From Sunxiuqinia dokdonensis (GTDB lineage Bacteria > Bacteroidota > Bacteroidia > Bacteroidales > Prolixibacteraceae), in contig NZ_LGIA01000025.1 in the NCBI RefSeq assembly GCF_001270965.1, positions 23,015 through 87,014 of the forward strand: DNA of 64,000 nt, in the 5' to 3' direction. Below the pieces are notes generated by a model that saw nothing but the letters and a program-made list of their open reading frames with translations, did no database searches and was not told the DNA's origin. Both the position numbers and the translations under genes were made by a program. This document shows, in pieces, positions 25,282 through 34,960 of this stretch. How positions within the stretch are numbered: position 1 is the first letter of the stretch; each line of letters starts with the position of its first letter.

Positions 25282-28200
25282 ATGAGTAACCAATTAAATA
25301 AAAGCATCAAGAAAGTAATCGTTCTGGGTTCAGGAGCGCTGAAGATCGGTGAAGCCGGTGAGTTTGACTATTCCGGCTCACAGGCATTAAAAGCCTTGAA
25401 AGAAGAAAATGTTGAAACGGTTCTGATCAATCCGAATATCGCCACCATCCAAACATCGCAGGAAATTGCCGATAAAATTTACTTTTTGCCCATTACTGCC
25501 TTCTTTGTGGAGCAGGTCATCAAAAAAGAAAAACCGGACGGAATTTTGCTGGCCTTTGGTGGTCAAACAGCTTTGAACTGTGGCGTGGATTTATTCCGGC
25601 AGGGAATTCTTGAAAAATACAATATCCAAGTGGTGGGAACCCCGGTTCAATCGATTATCGACACGGAAGACCGTCAGATTTTTGCTGGAATATTGCGAGA
25701 AATTGATGTTTACACGCCGCGTAGTATCGCCTGTGTCAACATGGCCGAAGCCAAAGCGGCAGCCAAACAACTGGGCTTCCCCATCATTATACGTGCAGCC
25801 TATACGCTGGGCGGCTTGGGAAGTGGTTTTTGCAAAAACGAGCAGGAACTGCAACAACTGGCTTCCAGCGCGTTCTCCTACTCGCCCCAAATTTTGGTTG
25901 AAGAGTCGCTGAAAGGCTGGAAAGAAGTGGAATACGAGGTGGTGCGCGACCAATACGACAACTGCATCACCGTTTGTAACATGGAAAATTTCGACCCGCT
26001 TGGCATCCATACCGGCGAAAGCATTGTGGTTGCTCCTTCGCAAACCCTGTCCAACAAGGAATACCATAAGCTACGGGCCGTTTCCATAAAAATCATTCGC
26101 CGTATCGGCATCGTTGGCGAGTGTAACGTGCAGTTTGCGCTCGATCCATTTTCAGAAGACTACCGGGTGATTGAAGTGAATGCACGTCTTTCACGGTCAT
26201 CAGCCCTGGCATCGAAAGCAACCGGTTACCCACTGGCTTTTGTTGCTGCCAAACTTGGCTTGGGTTATGGCTTGCACGAACTGAGCAACTCCGTGACCAA
26301 AGTAACGACAGCCTGTTTCGAACCTGCGCTGGATTACGTCGTTTGCAAAATTCCACGCTGGGATCTTAGTAAATTCAGTGGCGTATCCAAAAACCTGGGA
26401 AGCTCGATGAAATCGGTTGGCGAAATTATGGCTATCGGCCGGAGTTTCGAAGAAGCCATTCAGAAAGGAATCCGAATGGTGGGAATTGGCATGCATGGTT
26501 TTGTTGCCAACAACGAAGAAATCACCATTGAACAGATTGACGAAGAGTTGACCAATCCGACAGACCGAAGAATCTTTGCCATTGCATCGGCCTTCGACCG
26601 GGGCTATTCGATTGACGAAATCTACCAAAAAACAAAAATCGACCGCTGGTTTCTTCAAAAGCTGTATAAAATACATCAGCTGAAAGAGCAATTGCTTCCG
26701 GTAAACAGCTTGCCCGATTTGGAGGACGAACTGCTGCTGGAAACCAAAAAAGCCGGATTCTCCGATTTTCAGATTGCACGACTGGTGCTAAAAGCGTCGA
26801 ACAAGGAAATGAATGCCAAGCTGCTTGAAGTTCGCGAACACCGGAAAGCACGAGACATTACGCCGGTTGTCAAGCAGATTGATACGCTGGCCGGCGAATA
26901 TCCTGCGCAGACCAATTACCTGTACATGACTTACAATGGTACGGAGCACGATATCGAATTCCCGAAAGACAACAACTCGGTGATTGTATTGGGTTCCGGC
27001 GCCTACCGCATCGGAAGCTCCGTGGAATTTGACTGGTGTTCGGTCAATGCCATCAACACCATTCGCAAGGAAGGCTATCGCTCCATCATGATCAACTACA
27101 ACCCGGAAACGGTCAGTACCGACTACGACACCTGCGACCGGCTGTTCTTCGACGAACTGACCTTCGAACGGGTGATGGACGTGGTTGATCTGGAAAGCCC
27201 CAAAGGTGTTATCCTGTCAGTTGGCGGACAAATTCCGAACAATTTGGCCATGAAACTGGCGAGTCAAGACGTGCCAATCCTAGGTACTTCGGCACAAAAA
27301 ATTGACAATGCCGAAGACCGGAAAAAATTCAGCTCGCTGCTGGATGAGTTGGGCATTGACCAACCTCGCTGGAATGAGCTGACCAGCATTGATGACATTT
27401 ACCGGTTTGTTGAAGAAGTGGGCTATCCGCTGCTGATTCGCCCTTCCTACGTTTTGTCGGGTGCAGCCATGAATGTCGTATCAAACGAAGAACAGCTGGA
27501 GCATTTCCTGAACCTGGCAGCCGATGTATCGAAGGAGCATCCGGTTGTGGTTTCTGAGTTTATTGAACTGGCCAAGGAAATTGAGATTGACGCGGTGGCC
27601 GACAAAGGCGAAGTGGTTGCTTATGCCATTTCGGAACATGTTGAGTTTGCCGGAGTCCACTCAGGCGACGCGACCATTGTGTTTCCACCACAAAAGCTGT
27701 ATGTGGAAACCATTCGCCGCATCAAACGAATTTCGCGTGAGATCGCCAAAGCCCTTGACATTTCGGGACCCTTTAACATGCAGTTTCTGGCCAAAGACAA
27801 TGACATCAAGGTGATTGAATGTAACCTGCGTGCCTCGCGGAGCTCCCCCTTTGTTTCGAAGGTCATGAAAATCAACCTGATTGAAATTGCCACACAGGTC
27901 ATGCTGGGTACGCCCTACCAGAAGCCCGACAAATCGTTGTTCGAGCTGGACTATGTGGGCGTGAAAGCACCACAATTCTCTTTTGCCCGGTTACTGAATG
28001 CCGACCCTGTGCTGGGGGTTGACATGTCGTCGACCGGCGAAGTGGGCTGTATTGGCGAAAATTACTATGAAGCACTTTTAAAAGCCATGCTTTCGGTTGG
28101 TTACAGCTTCCCGAAAAAGAACATCCTGATTTCGTCGGGTCCTGCCCGCTCGAAACTGGAAATGCTGAACAGTGCCCGCATGTTGTTTGAAAACGGCTAC

Positions 28201-28521
28201 AACGTTTACGCCACCGAAGGAACCCATCGATTCCTGCGCGAAAACAAAGTCAAATCGACGATGCTGCACTGGCCCGATGAGGAAGATCAGCATCCAAACA
28301 CGATTGAATACCTTCGCGAAAAGAAAATCGATTTGGTGGTAAACATCCCGAAAAATTACACCAAACGCGAGTTGAGCAACGGGTATAAAATCCGTAGGAA
28401 CTCAATCGACTACAACGTGCCACTGATTACTAATGCACGTTTGGCCAGTGCATTCATTTATTCGTTCTGCAAGCACACGCCCGATGATATCGCCATTAAG
28501 CACTGGGCTGAATACAAATAA
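25282..28521 (+). CDS. carB: Carbamoyl-phosphate synthase large subunit
   Basis: A 1079-residue synthase of full length. It consists of two homologous ATP-grasp halves: the first opens VIVLGSGALKIGEAGEFDYS (residues about 10-30) and the second VIVLGSGAYRIGSSVEFDWC (near 570). NARLSRSSALASKATGYPLA and NLRASRSSPFVSKVM are the matching catalytic loops. The C-terminal MGS-like allosteric domain begins near ILISSGPARSKLEML. It follows carA directly and ends at a strong terminator. Confidence 0.97.
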   Translation: MSNQLNKSIKKVIVLGSGALKIGEAGEFDYSGSQALKALKEENVETVLINPNIATIQTSQEIADKIYFLPITAFFVEQVIKKEKPDGILLAFGGQTALNCGVDLFRQGILEKYNIQVVGTPVQSIIDTEDRQIFAGILREIDVYTPRSIACVNMAEAKAAAKQLGFPIIIRAAYTLGGLGSGFCKNEQELQQLASSAFSYSPQILVEESLKGWKEVEYEVVRDQYDNCITVCNMENFDPLGIHTGESIVVAPSQTLSNKEYHKLRAVSIKIIRRIGIVGECNVQFALDPFSEDYRVIEVNARLSRSSALASKATGYPLAFVAAKLGLGYGLHELSNSVTKVTTACFEPALDYVVCKIPRWDLSKFSGVSKNLGSSMKSVGEIMAIGRSFEEAIQKGIRMVGIGMHGFVANNEEITIEQIDEELTNPTDRRIFAIASAFDRGYSIDEIYQKTKIDRWFLQKLYKIHQLKEQLLPVNSLPDLEDELLLETKKAGFSDFQIARLVLKASNKEMNAKLLEVREHRKARDITPVVKQIDTLAGEYPAQTNYLYMTYNGTEHDIEFPKDNNSVIVLGSGAYRIGSSVEFDWCSVNAINTIRKEGYRSIMINYNPETVSTDYDTCDRLFFDELTFERVMDVVDLESPKGVILSVGGQIPNNLAMKLASQDVPILGTSAQKIDNAEDRKKFSSLLDELGIDQPRWNELTSIDDIYRFVEEVGYPLLIRPSYVLSGAAMNVVSNEEQLEHFLNLAADVSKEHPVVVSEFIELAKEIEIDAVADKGEVVAYAISEHVEFAGVHSGDATIVFPPQKLYVETIRRIKRISREIAKALDISGPFNMQFLAKDNDIKVIECNLRASRSSPFVSKVMKINLIEIATQVMLGTPYQKPDKSLFELDYVGVKAPQFSFARLLNADPVLGVDMSSTGEVGCIGENYYEALLKAMLSVGYSFPKKNILISSGPARSKLEMLNSARMLFENGYNVYATEGTHRFLRENKVKSTMLHWPDEEDQHPNTIEYLREKKIDLVVNIPKNYTKRELSNGYKIRRNSIDYNVPLITNARLASAFIYSFCKHTPDDIAIKHWAEYK

Positions 28522-28544
28522 CAAGCAACGATTGTATAAAACGA

Positions 28545-28583
28545 AAGCCGGTTCGACACATGTTGAACCGGCTTCATTTATTT
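28545..28583. terminator. Terminator between carB and histidine kinase
   Basis: AAGCCGGTTC (28545-28554) pairs perfectly with GAACCGGCTT (28565-28574), followed on the plus strand by CATTTATTTTT. On the minus strand a weaker TTTCGTTTTA follows, so it may also serve the convergent kinase gene. Confidence 0.85.
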
Positions 28584-28603
28584 TTGAATCCCATTGAAGG
28601 GCA

Positions 28604-29926
28604 TTATTGCAAGTCTGAACCTGACGGGCCACCCGGAAGTTGAATAAAAAAAGAAGATCCGTTTCCAGCTTCGCTTTCAACCCATATTTTTCCGCGGTGC
28701 TTTTCAATGAAATCTTTACAAACCACCAACCCCAACCCCGTACCCACTTCCTTTTCGGTTTCGAGTGAAGTTTGGGTTTCGGCAAAACTGAACAGGCCGG
28801 CCATCTTTTTCGGAGTCATTCCCTGCCCGTTGTCTTTTATTTCGATAATCACAGCCTGCTCCTCGTCCGCGCTTCGCGCAAAAACCTCAACCTGGCCATC
28901 CCTCGGTGTAAACTTGATCGCGTTCGAAATCAGGTTTCGTAAAACAATGCGCATCATGTCGTGGTCGGCGTACACGAACAATTCGCCGGAAACATGATTT
29001 TCCATCCGAATCCCTTTGATGGTTCCTGTTTCGCGTATGGTTCCAAAAACAAGGGCCACCAGTTCATTCAATTTTAACGGTGCCGGTTCAAACGAGGCTA
29101 TTTTCTTTTGTACCATTGCCCAGCGCAACAGGCTTTCGAGCAGGTTAAAGGTATTTTTGGCGGCTGAATTCACTTCGCGTGCATATTCAACCAAGGTCTG
29201 CCTGTCAAAGTGTTCAGCATCATCCCGAATCATTTCACTGTAACCCAAAATGGCATTGAACTGGTTTTTCAGATCGTGTGCAATTATAGACAGCAGTTTG
29301 TCTTTCGTCGCATTAAGTTCACGCAAACTATTTTCGCTCTCACGCAATGCTTTTTCTACGGCTTTTTGGGTGGTGTTGTCTTTCACGTAAGCAATCAAGC
29401 GCTTTTCGCCATTCAATGTCACAAACTGGGTGTTAATCTCGGTCGGAAAAATAGTCCCATCCTTTTTCACATTCTCTCGCTCCACATAAGCTTCACCGGT
29501 TGCCATTTCGTCCGGAATAATTTCGGGGAGCAGATCGCGAAACTCGGCAGGCACCAAATCACGAATCGATAGCTTCAGCATTTCCTCCTTCGAATAACCA
29601 AACATTTCATGCCCCCGGGTATTGCAATCGAGAATTTCTCCCCGCTCATTTTCAATGTAAATTCCATCTCGCGAAAGATTAATCAGGGTCTGGTATTTCT
29701 TTTCGCTGTCTTTGAGTCGCTGTTTTTGGTTGTAGCTCCGAAACAGCAAAAGCATGATCAGAGCACCGGAAATTCCGCCAGCGACCGTCGTGACTAAATT
29801 TTCATTCAACACGAAATGGTCGCTTACGACAAACGAATCGTGAAAAGCCAAAAAAAGGAATAAGATGATACTCCCCAACATGAATCCAGCAAACACATTT
29901 ATTATCATCAACAACACACGATGCAT
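28604..29926 (-). CDS. PAS-domain sensor histidine kinase
   Basis: A 440-residue membrane kinase. Two N-terminal helices (about 5-27 and 43-63) precede a PAS domain (about 75-195, with DGIYIENERGEILDCNTRG and GTIFPTEI). The dimerisation domain has the phospho-acceptor His in LSIIAHDLKNQFNAILGY (near 217). The ATPase domain has NLISNAIKFTPRDG, DNGQGMTPKKMAGLF and GTGLGLVVCKDF. All kinase boxes are present. No response regulator is adjacent, so it is an orphan whose partner lies elsewhere. Signal unknown. Confidence 0.93.
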   Translation of the reverse strand: MHRVLLMIINVFAGFMLGSIILFLFLAFHDSFVVSDHFVLNENLVTTVAGGISGALIMLLLFRSYNQKQRLKDSEKKYQTLINLSRDGIYIENERGEILDCNTRGHEMFGYSKEEMLKLSIRDLVPAEFRDLLPEIIPDEMATGEAYVERENVKKDGTIFPTEINTQFVTLNGEKRLIAYVKDNTTQKAVEKALRESENSLRELNATKDKLLSIIAHDLKNQFNAILGYSEMIRDDAEHFDRQTLVEYAREVNSAAKNTFNLLESLLRWAMVQKKIASFEPAPLKLNELVALVFGTIRETGTIKGIRMENHVSGELFVYADHDMMRIVLRNLISNAIKFTPRDGQVEVFARSADEEQAVIIEIKDNGQGMTPKKMAGLFSFAETQTSLETEKEVGTGLGLVVCKDFIEKHRGKIWVESEAGNGSSFFIQLPGGPSGSDLQ

Positions 29927-30086
29927 CTCTTCAACAATTTTGATAATAGCATGAGAACGGCTTATACCTTAATTCAAACGAGCAAAATAATATGAACCGA
30001 TTCTCAGAATGGGCAAGATAGGAAAAAATGAGTTTGAAAACACCGGCCAAAAGGTATTGCACAACAGCATCAATGACACCCAAAAA

Positions 30087-30117
30087 AATCCCGGCTGAAA
30101 AATATTCAACCGGGATT
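30087..30117 (-). terminator. Terminator downstream of the DUF1015 gene
   Basis: AATCCCGG (30087-30094) pairs with CCGGGATT (30110-30117), with an inner TGAA/TTCA extension; on the minus strand it is followed by a run of seven T (plus-strand A run 30082-30088). It lies 18 bases past the DUF1015 stop. Confidence 0.82.
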
Positions 30118-30134
30118 CAATGCTGTTACAATAT

Positions 30135-31385
30135 TCAATCCAGTTTGTGGATCACGAGGCCTGATCGGAGTTTGGGCTCAAACCAGGTTGTTTTTGGCGG
30201 CATAATATTACCGCTGTCTGCTATGGCAATTAGCTGCTCCATCGACACCGGATACAAAGCAAAGGCCACTTTCATATCCCCGCTGTCCACGCGTTTTTTA
30301 AGCTCGCCCAAGCCACGAATTCCACCTACAAAATCGATGCGTTTGGACGTGCGCAAATCCTGAATATCCAGAATTGGCTCCAACACCTGGCTCGACAGGA
30401 TGGTCACATCCAACACGCCAATTGGGTCCGAATCATCGTAGGTTCCTTCTTTGGCCGTCAACTTATACCATTCGCCTTCCAGGTACATGCCGAACTCATG
30501 CAAGCGCGAAGGTTTAAACAGTTCGGTCCCCATGTTTTCAAGATGGAAACCCTGAGCCAGTTTTCCCAACAATTCGGAAACACTCAAACCATTCAAATCT
30601 TTCACCACGCGGTTATAATCAATAATTTGAAGTTGATTGTCAGGAAAATGTACCGCCATGAAATAATTGTACGATTCGTTGCCCGTATGATTTGGATTTT
30701 GAGCTTTCTTTTCGAGGCCAATGCGGGCCGCTGCTGCAGTGCGGTGGTGTCCGTCGGCCACATAAGTTGCCGGAACCTTCTTGGAAAACAGCTCTTCAAT
30801 TTGCTGAATCACGCTTTTCTTTTGAATCGTCCAAAAGTGATGCCCAAAGCCATCTTCGGCCACAAAGTCGTAGTCGGGTGCTTGATTTTTCACCACCGAT
30901 TCAACCAAAGCATCAATTTCGGGAACCGCCTTGTACGAAAAGAAAACCGGCTCGATGTTCGCATTCAGGTAGCGGGTCAAAATCATCCGATCTTCCTCCT
31001 TATCGGGGCGGGTAAGCTCATGCTTTTTGATAATCCCATTGTGATAATCATCGCACGAGGCAGCGCCAACAATGCCATACTGGGTGCGGCCATCCATGGT
31101 TTGCGCGTAAATGTAGTACTTGGGCTCATCGTCTTGCTGCAGCCAGCCATTTTGCTGAAACCTGGTAAAATTTTCAACCGACTTTTCATACACTTCATCG
31201 GCGTGAATATCGGTTCCGTCGGGCAAATCAATCTCGGCACGGGTAATGTGTAACAAGGAATTTTCTTTACCATCTGCCATGCGGGCAGCTTCTTCCGAGT
31301 TCATAACGTCATAAGGAAGACAAGCCAGGTCTTCCGCAATTTCCTGTGGTGGACGAAGTCCTTTAAAAGGTTTTATTACAGCCAT
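30135..31385 (-). CDS. DUF1015 family protein (SerC-associated)
   Basis: A 416-residue soluble protein matching the DUF1015 family: IKPFKGLRPP and LACLPYDVMNSEEA at the start, YYIYAQTMDGRTQYGIVGAA, HELTRPDKEEDRM near residue 120, and the YVADGHHRTAAAARIG motif near 235. The last resembles a ParB-like nucleotide-binding signature. The biochemical role is not established. It lies next to serA and serC, an association seen in many bacteria, suggesting a link to serine metabolism. A terminator separates it from serA, so it probably has its own promoter. Confidence 0.85.
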   Translation of the reverse strand: MAVIKPFKGLRPPQEIAEDLACLPYDVMNSEEAARMADGKENSLLHITRAEIDLPDGTDIHADEVYEKSVENFTRFQQNGWLQQDDEPKYYIYAQTMDGRTQYGIVGAASCDDYHNGIIKKHELTRPDKEEDRMILTRYLNANIEPVFFSYKAVPEIDALVESVVKNQAPDYDFVAEDGFGHHFWTIQKKSVIQQIEELFSKKVPATYVADGHHRTAAAARIGLEKKAQNPNHTGNESYNYFMAVHFPDNQLQIIDYNRVVKDLNGLSVSELLGKLAQGFHLENMGTELFKPSRLHEFGMYLEGEWYKLTAKEGTYDDSDPIGVLDVTILSSQVLEPILDIQDLRTSKRIDFVGGIRGLGELKKRVDSGDMKVAFALYPVSMEQLIAIADSGNIMPPKTTWFEPKLRSGLVIHKLD

Positions 31386-31508
31386 GTTTAATCTATTTCA
31401 AAATTAATTCTGAAGAATTTCAATTGGCAACGAATTTACAACCGATATTTTAAATCGCCACGAATAAAGAGTAGAAAGTCGTTTTTGTTAAAGTTTTGAT
31501 TCAAAAAA

Positions 31509-31539
31509 GGACCCCATTCCAAAGGTAAGAATGGGATCC
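31509..31539 (-). terminator. Terminator downstream of serA
   Basis: GGA-CCCCATTC (31509-31519) pairs with GAATGGGATCC (31529-31539), ten pairs with one mismatch. On the minus strand six T follow (plus-strand A run 31503-31508). It lies 28 bases past the serA stop. Confidence 0.85.
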
Positions 31540-31566
31540 TTGATATCTCCTTATTGAATCGGGTTC

Positions 31567-32487
31567 TTACTTATTGACCTGAAAAGTGCGATCACCGTTT
31601 TCAAAAAACTCAACAATTTGTTCGGCAGCGGCAACACCGGCGTTCAAATTGGCTTCGGCGGTTTGTGCGCCCAGCTTTTTGGGGGTGAAGTAATAACGGC
31701 CTTCAAAATCCTGCTTAAACCGGTCAATGCAGTCCGGAGCAATATCCGACAGATACTTCACATCGGGACGCGCCGCCATAAACTCGCACAGTTCGTCCTC
31801 GTTCACCACTTCCTTGCGGGCTGTGTTTACAATGATGGCATGTTCTTTCAGGTGTTTCAGCACATCCATGCTGACCGATTGGAGGTGTTCGCCACGGGCA
31901 GGCACATGGATAGAAACGACATCGGACACCGCATACAACTCTTCGAGCGACTTGGTAACCCCAATACCCTGCGAAGCCGCTTGCGCCTTGCTGTACCGGG
32001 TATAAACCATCACATTCATGCCAAAAGCCCGGGCAATGCGGTGCACATTTCGGGCCACATAACCATAGCCGTGCAAGCCCAGCGTACGGCCACGAAGCTC
32101 GCCTCCCATTTTTCCACTAAATAAATCACGGATACCGTAAATGGCCAGTCCAATAGCCAGTTCGGCCACTGCGTTGGAGTTTTGGCCGGGGGTATTCATC
32201 ACGCAAATCCCCTTTTCCCTGGCGTAAGCCGTGTCCACATTGTCGTAGCCAGCACCGGCACGAACCACGATTTTCAGGTTTGAAGCGGCGTCCAGTACTT
32301 CGCGGTCCACCAAATCGCTCCGAACGATTAAAGCATGTGCATCGCCTACTGCCTGCAGCAATTCCGACTTGGTGGCGTACTTCTCGAGCAGTTGAACCTG
32401 GTAACCCGCACTGTTGCAGATTTCACTCATTTGAGCAACCGCGGCCGGGGCAAACGGTTTTTCGGTTGCAATTAAAACTTTTGTCAT
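31567..32487 (-). CDS. serA: D-3-phosphoglycerate dehydrogenase, Lys-type
   Basis: A 306-residue 2-hydroxyacid dehydrogenase that opens serine synthesis. Motifs: VRAGAGYDNVDTAYA, the NAD fold GRTLGLHGYGYVARNVHRIA (near 140), and IIVNTARKEVVNEDEL with the substrate Arg. The usual catalytic His motif TPHIGAST is replaced by FTPKKLGAQTAEANLN, that is Lys for His, as in the type IIIK enzymes described from Entamoeba. There is no C-terminal ACT domain, so no classical serine feedback site. The start is ATG 32487; the TTG at 32496 is less likely. It follows serC. Confidence 0.88.
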   Translation of the reverse strand: MTKVLIATEKPFAPAAVAQMSEICNSAGYQVQLLEKYATKSELLQAVGDAHALIVRSDLVDREVLDAASNLKIVVRAGAGYDNVDTAYAREKGICVMNTPGQNSNAVAELAIGLAIYGIRDLFSGKMGGELRGRTLGLHGYGYVARNVHRIARAFGMNVMVYTRYSKAQAASQGIGVTKSLEELYAVSDVVSIHVPARGEHLQSVSMDVLKHLKEHAIIVNTARKEVVNEDELCEFMAARPDVKYLSDIAPDCIDRFKQDFEGRYYFTPKKLGAQTAEANLNAGVAAAEQIVEFFENGDRTFQVNK

Positions 32488-32593
32488 TTTATTCAAATTT
32501 TAAGGTAAAAATAAAATGTCATTGCAAGCCAAATCGAAGCAACCCTGCGGTTACTTTAGCCGTTCCTCATGCTTTAATGACTTCAAAAAAAAT

Positions 32594-32624
32594 GGAAGGT
32601 GAATCGGAAATCCATTCACCTTCC
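32594..32624 (-). terminator. Terminator downstream of serC
   Basis: GGAAGGTGAAT (32594-32604) pairs perfectly with ATTCACCTTCC (32614-32624), 11 pairs with a 9-base loop. On the minus strand eight T follow (plus-strand A run 32585-32592). It separates serC from serA, so serA either has its own promoter or depends on read-through. Confidence 0.87.
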
Positions 32625-32636
32625 TATCTAAATGAA

Positions 32637-33713
32637 CTATTTTACATGTGTTTTCTCGAACTCCGCCATACAGTCAATCAATGCCTGCACGCTTTCTTTT
32701 GGCATGGCATTGTAGATGGATGCACGGAAACCACCAACCGAACGGTGTCCCTTGATTCCGGACATGCCCTTTGACGTTGCAAAGTCCATGAAATCTTTTT
32801 CCAGGGTTTCGTAACCGTCATTCATGATGAAGCATACATTCATCAACGAACGGTCTTCTTTGTTCAGAACAGTTCCCTTAAACAAAGAATTGCGGTCGAT
32901 TTCATTGTAAAGCATTGCGGCTTTTTCTTCGTTAATTTTTTCCATCGCCGCGATACCGCCGTTATCTTTCAGCCATTTCAAGGTTTGCAAAGCAGCAAAA
33001 ACAGGCACAACCGGTGGTGTGTTAAACATTGAGCCATTATCAATATGCGTTTGATAATTCAACATGGTTGGAATTGGACGACCGACTTTGCCCAGCAGCT
33101 CATTTTTAACAATGACAAAAGCCACGCCCGCGGGAGCGAGGTTCTTCTGCGCACCACCGTAAATCAGTCCATACTTTGAAACATCAATTTGACGCGAAAA
33201 AATATCTGACGACATGTCGCATACCACCGGAATGTCCAAATCAAAATCTTTGCGGATTTGTGTTCCATAGATGGTATTGTTTGAAGTGAAGTGGAAATAA
33301 TCCGCATCAGTCGGAATTTCAAATCCCTTTGGAATGTAGTTGTAAACCGTGTCTTTTGAAGAAGCAACTTCAACAACTTCGCCAAAAAACTTGGCTTCTT
33401 TCTGTGCTTTGGCTGCCCATGCCCCGGTATTCAGGTAGGCCGCTTTTTTGCTCATCAAGTTGTAGGGTACCATGCAAAATTGCAGTGAAGCACCGCCACC
33501 CAGAAACAAGACCGAATAGTCATCAGGAATATTCAGCAATTCGCGAAACAACGCCTGGGCTTCGTCCATCACTGCGATAAATTCTTTTCCACGATGCGAT
33601 ACTTCCATCACAGAAAGGCCGGTGCCGGCAAAATCTTTAATGGCTTCAGCGGTTTTTTCAATTGTAAATTGTGGTAAGATTGAAGGACCAGCCGAAAAAT
33701 TATGCGTCTTCAT
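32637..33713 (-). CDS. serC: Phosphoserine aminotransferase
   Basis: A 358-residue class V PLP aminotransferase making phosphoserine. It begins [13 protein letters not shown] and has [32 protein letters not shown], the PLP lysine in [16 protein letters not shown] (near 195) and [17 protein letters not shown] at the C-terminus. The start is the ATG at 33713; the 19-codon extension to a TTG at 33770 shows no family similarity. It is upstream of serA on the same strand. Confidence 0.95.
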   Translation of the reverse strand: MKTHNFSAGPSILPQFTIEKTAEAIKDFAGTGLSVMEVSHRGKEFIAVMDEAQALFRELLNIPDDYSVLFLGGGASLQFCMVPYNLMSKKAAYLNTGAWAAKAQKEAKFFGEVVEVASSKDTVYNYIPKGFEIPTDADYFHFTSNNTIYGTQIRKDFDLDIPVVCDMSSDIFSRQIDVSKYGLIYGGAQKNLAPAGVAFVIVKNELLGKVGRPIPTMLNYQTHIDNGSMFNTPPVVPVFAALQTLKWLKDNGGIAAMEKINEEKAAMLYNEIDRNSLFKGTVLNKEDRSLMNVCFIMNDGYETLEKDFMDFATSKGMSGIKGHRSVGGFRASIYNAMPKESVQALIDCMAEFEKTHVK

Positions 33714-33890
33714 ATTGATATATTTATTAAGGGTTAAATAATTTCTTAGTAAAAGTAAATATTCATTCAAATTAACGGAAAATTACACGGTTGATATCTG
33801 AGAAAAATCAGGTCAAACAACACTGGCGCAAGTTATAAAACATTAATCTACAACAGGGTGTCAACTTGATAGAAATCACAAAAAAGCTGA

Positions 33891-34637
33891 TTACTTTTCG
33901 CTATGCCCCATGCTTTTTGCCAGCAAGGTGCCATTGGTGTAATATGGAATTAAGTTTGTGAAATCGAGCTGGTGACAAAACTCCATGCAGTCGTCCAGCC
34001 CTTTAGATGCCAGACGCCCTTTTTGCGCGGTTTTCAGGCTATAGCTGTTCAGGTTGGTTTTAGCCAGCGACCACAAATCAACCGAGGCGGTTACCGCATC
34101 GCAAATACTTTCAAACTGACCCGAATTTAAGAGCAGCTCGGCCAAAGCTCCCGCACAAACCGTGTCCTCCAAACTAAAGCGATCTTTCCACGACGCGCAA
34201 AATAACAAGACCGGCGCATCTTGCGCAATCAAGTACTTCGCCAATGCCGAAAGGTTTAAAAACGAGCCAATCAACACTTCCTGCGAATGACTGGCCATAT
34301 GAATACATCGCGTACCATTGGTGGTTGAATAAACTATCTGCTTACCTTTTACCTTGTCGGCTGAAAAGTTGAAGGGTGAATTTCCAAAGTCGGCAAAATC
34401 AAGCACGTAACCGTCGCGTTCCGATGCCACGATATAGCCGGCTTCCTTCTTTTGGCGCGCTTCTTCAACGGTAGCCACCGGAATTATGCGATCCACCCCG
34501 TTGGCAAAGGCCGTACAAATGGATGAAGTGGCCCGCAATACATCAATTACTACGACCAGGTTTTCGTCGTGGGCATGTTTGTCGTAAATGGCGGGAGTAA
34601 TGCAAACCTCCAGCCGGCGCTTTTTTGTGTTCATCAT
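33891..34637 (-). CDS. comB: 2-phosphosulfolactate phosphatase family protein
   Basis: A 248-residue ComB-family protein: VVVIDVLRATSSICTAFANG (residues about 28-47) contains the conserved Asp and Arg, and FGNSPFNFSADKVKGKQIVYSTTNGTRC-type sequence and FSLEDTVCAGAL follow. In methanogens ComB removes phosphate from 2-phosphosulfolactate in coenzyme M synthesis and needs Mg. The other Com proteins are not seen here, so in this organism it may act in sulfolactate metabolism or on another phosphate ester. Single gene, no obvious operon. Confidence 0.85.
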   Translation of the reverse strand: MMNTKKRRLEVCITPAIYDKHAHDENLVVVIDVLRATSSICTAFANGVDRIIPVATVEEARQKKEAGYIVASERDGYVLDFADFGNSPFNFSADKVKGKQIVYSTTNGTRCIHMASHSQEVLIGSFLNLSALAKYLIAQDAPVLLFCASWKDRFSLEDTVCAGALAELLLNSGQFESICDAVTASVDLWSLAKTNLNSYSLKTAQKGRLASKGLDDCMEFCHQLDFTNLIPYYTNGTLLAKSMGHSEK

Positions 34638-34960
34638 TGCTGATTAAATCCAAGTGTCAGCAAAGATAAATTTATGAAAATAATATTCCGGGAATGGATT
34701 GAATAATTCGCCAAAATTGGCAAATTGTTAATCTTTTTGCCCGCCGGTATCAACGCAGCTCCCCAAAGTCGGTTTTCGGCCTCCCTCCCAATTCCGAAGT
34801 TCTGTGTTGATTCGGCGTCCGTTCAGCGATTACGGAATGGAGAATTTGAGCAAATGATGACCGCAATCATTTGCTGGCGGAAAGAAAAAAACATCAAATC
34901 CTTGTCATTCGTGCTCAAAACAAAACCGAACAATAAAAAAATTGGTGTATTTTCGCGAAC
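34638..34960. other. 323-base intergenic region
   Basis: No ORF I can support. It holds an inverted pair GCCAA-AA-TTGGC at 34710-34721 that could be an operator for the divergent comB or the membrane protein gene, and a weak -7-like TATTTTCG at 34948-34955 just before the latter. Nothing else stands out. Confidence 0.35.

Noticed and set aside
28604..29926. Two-component operon
   Set aside because: The kinase is intact but no receiver-domain gene is adjacent on either side.
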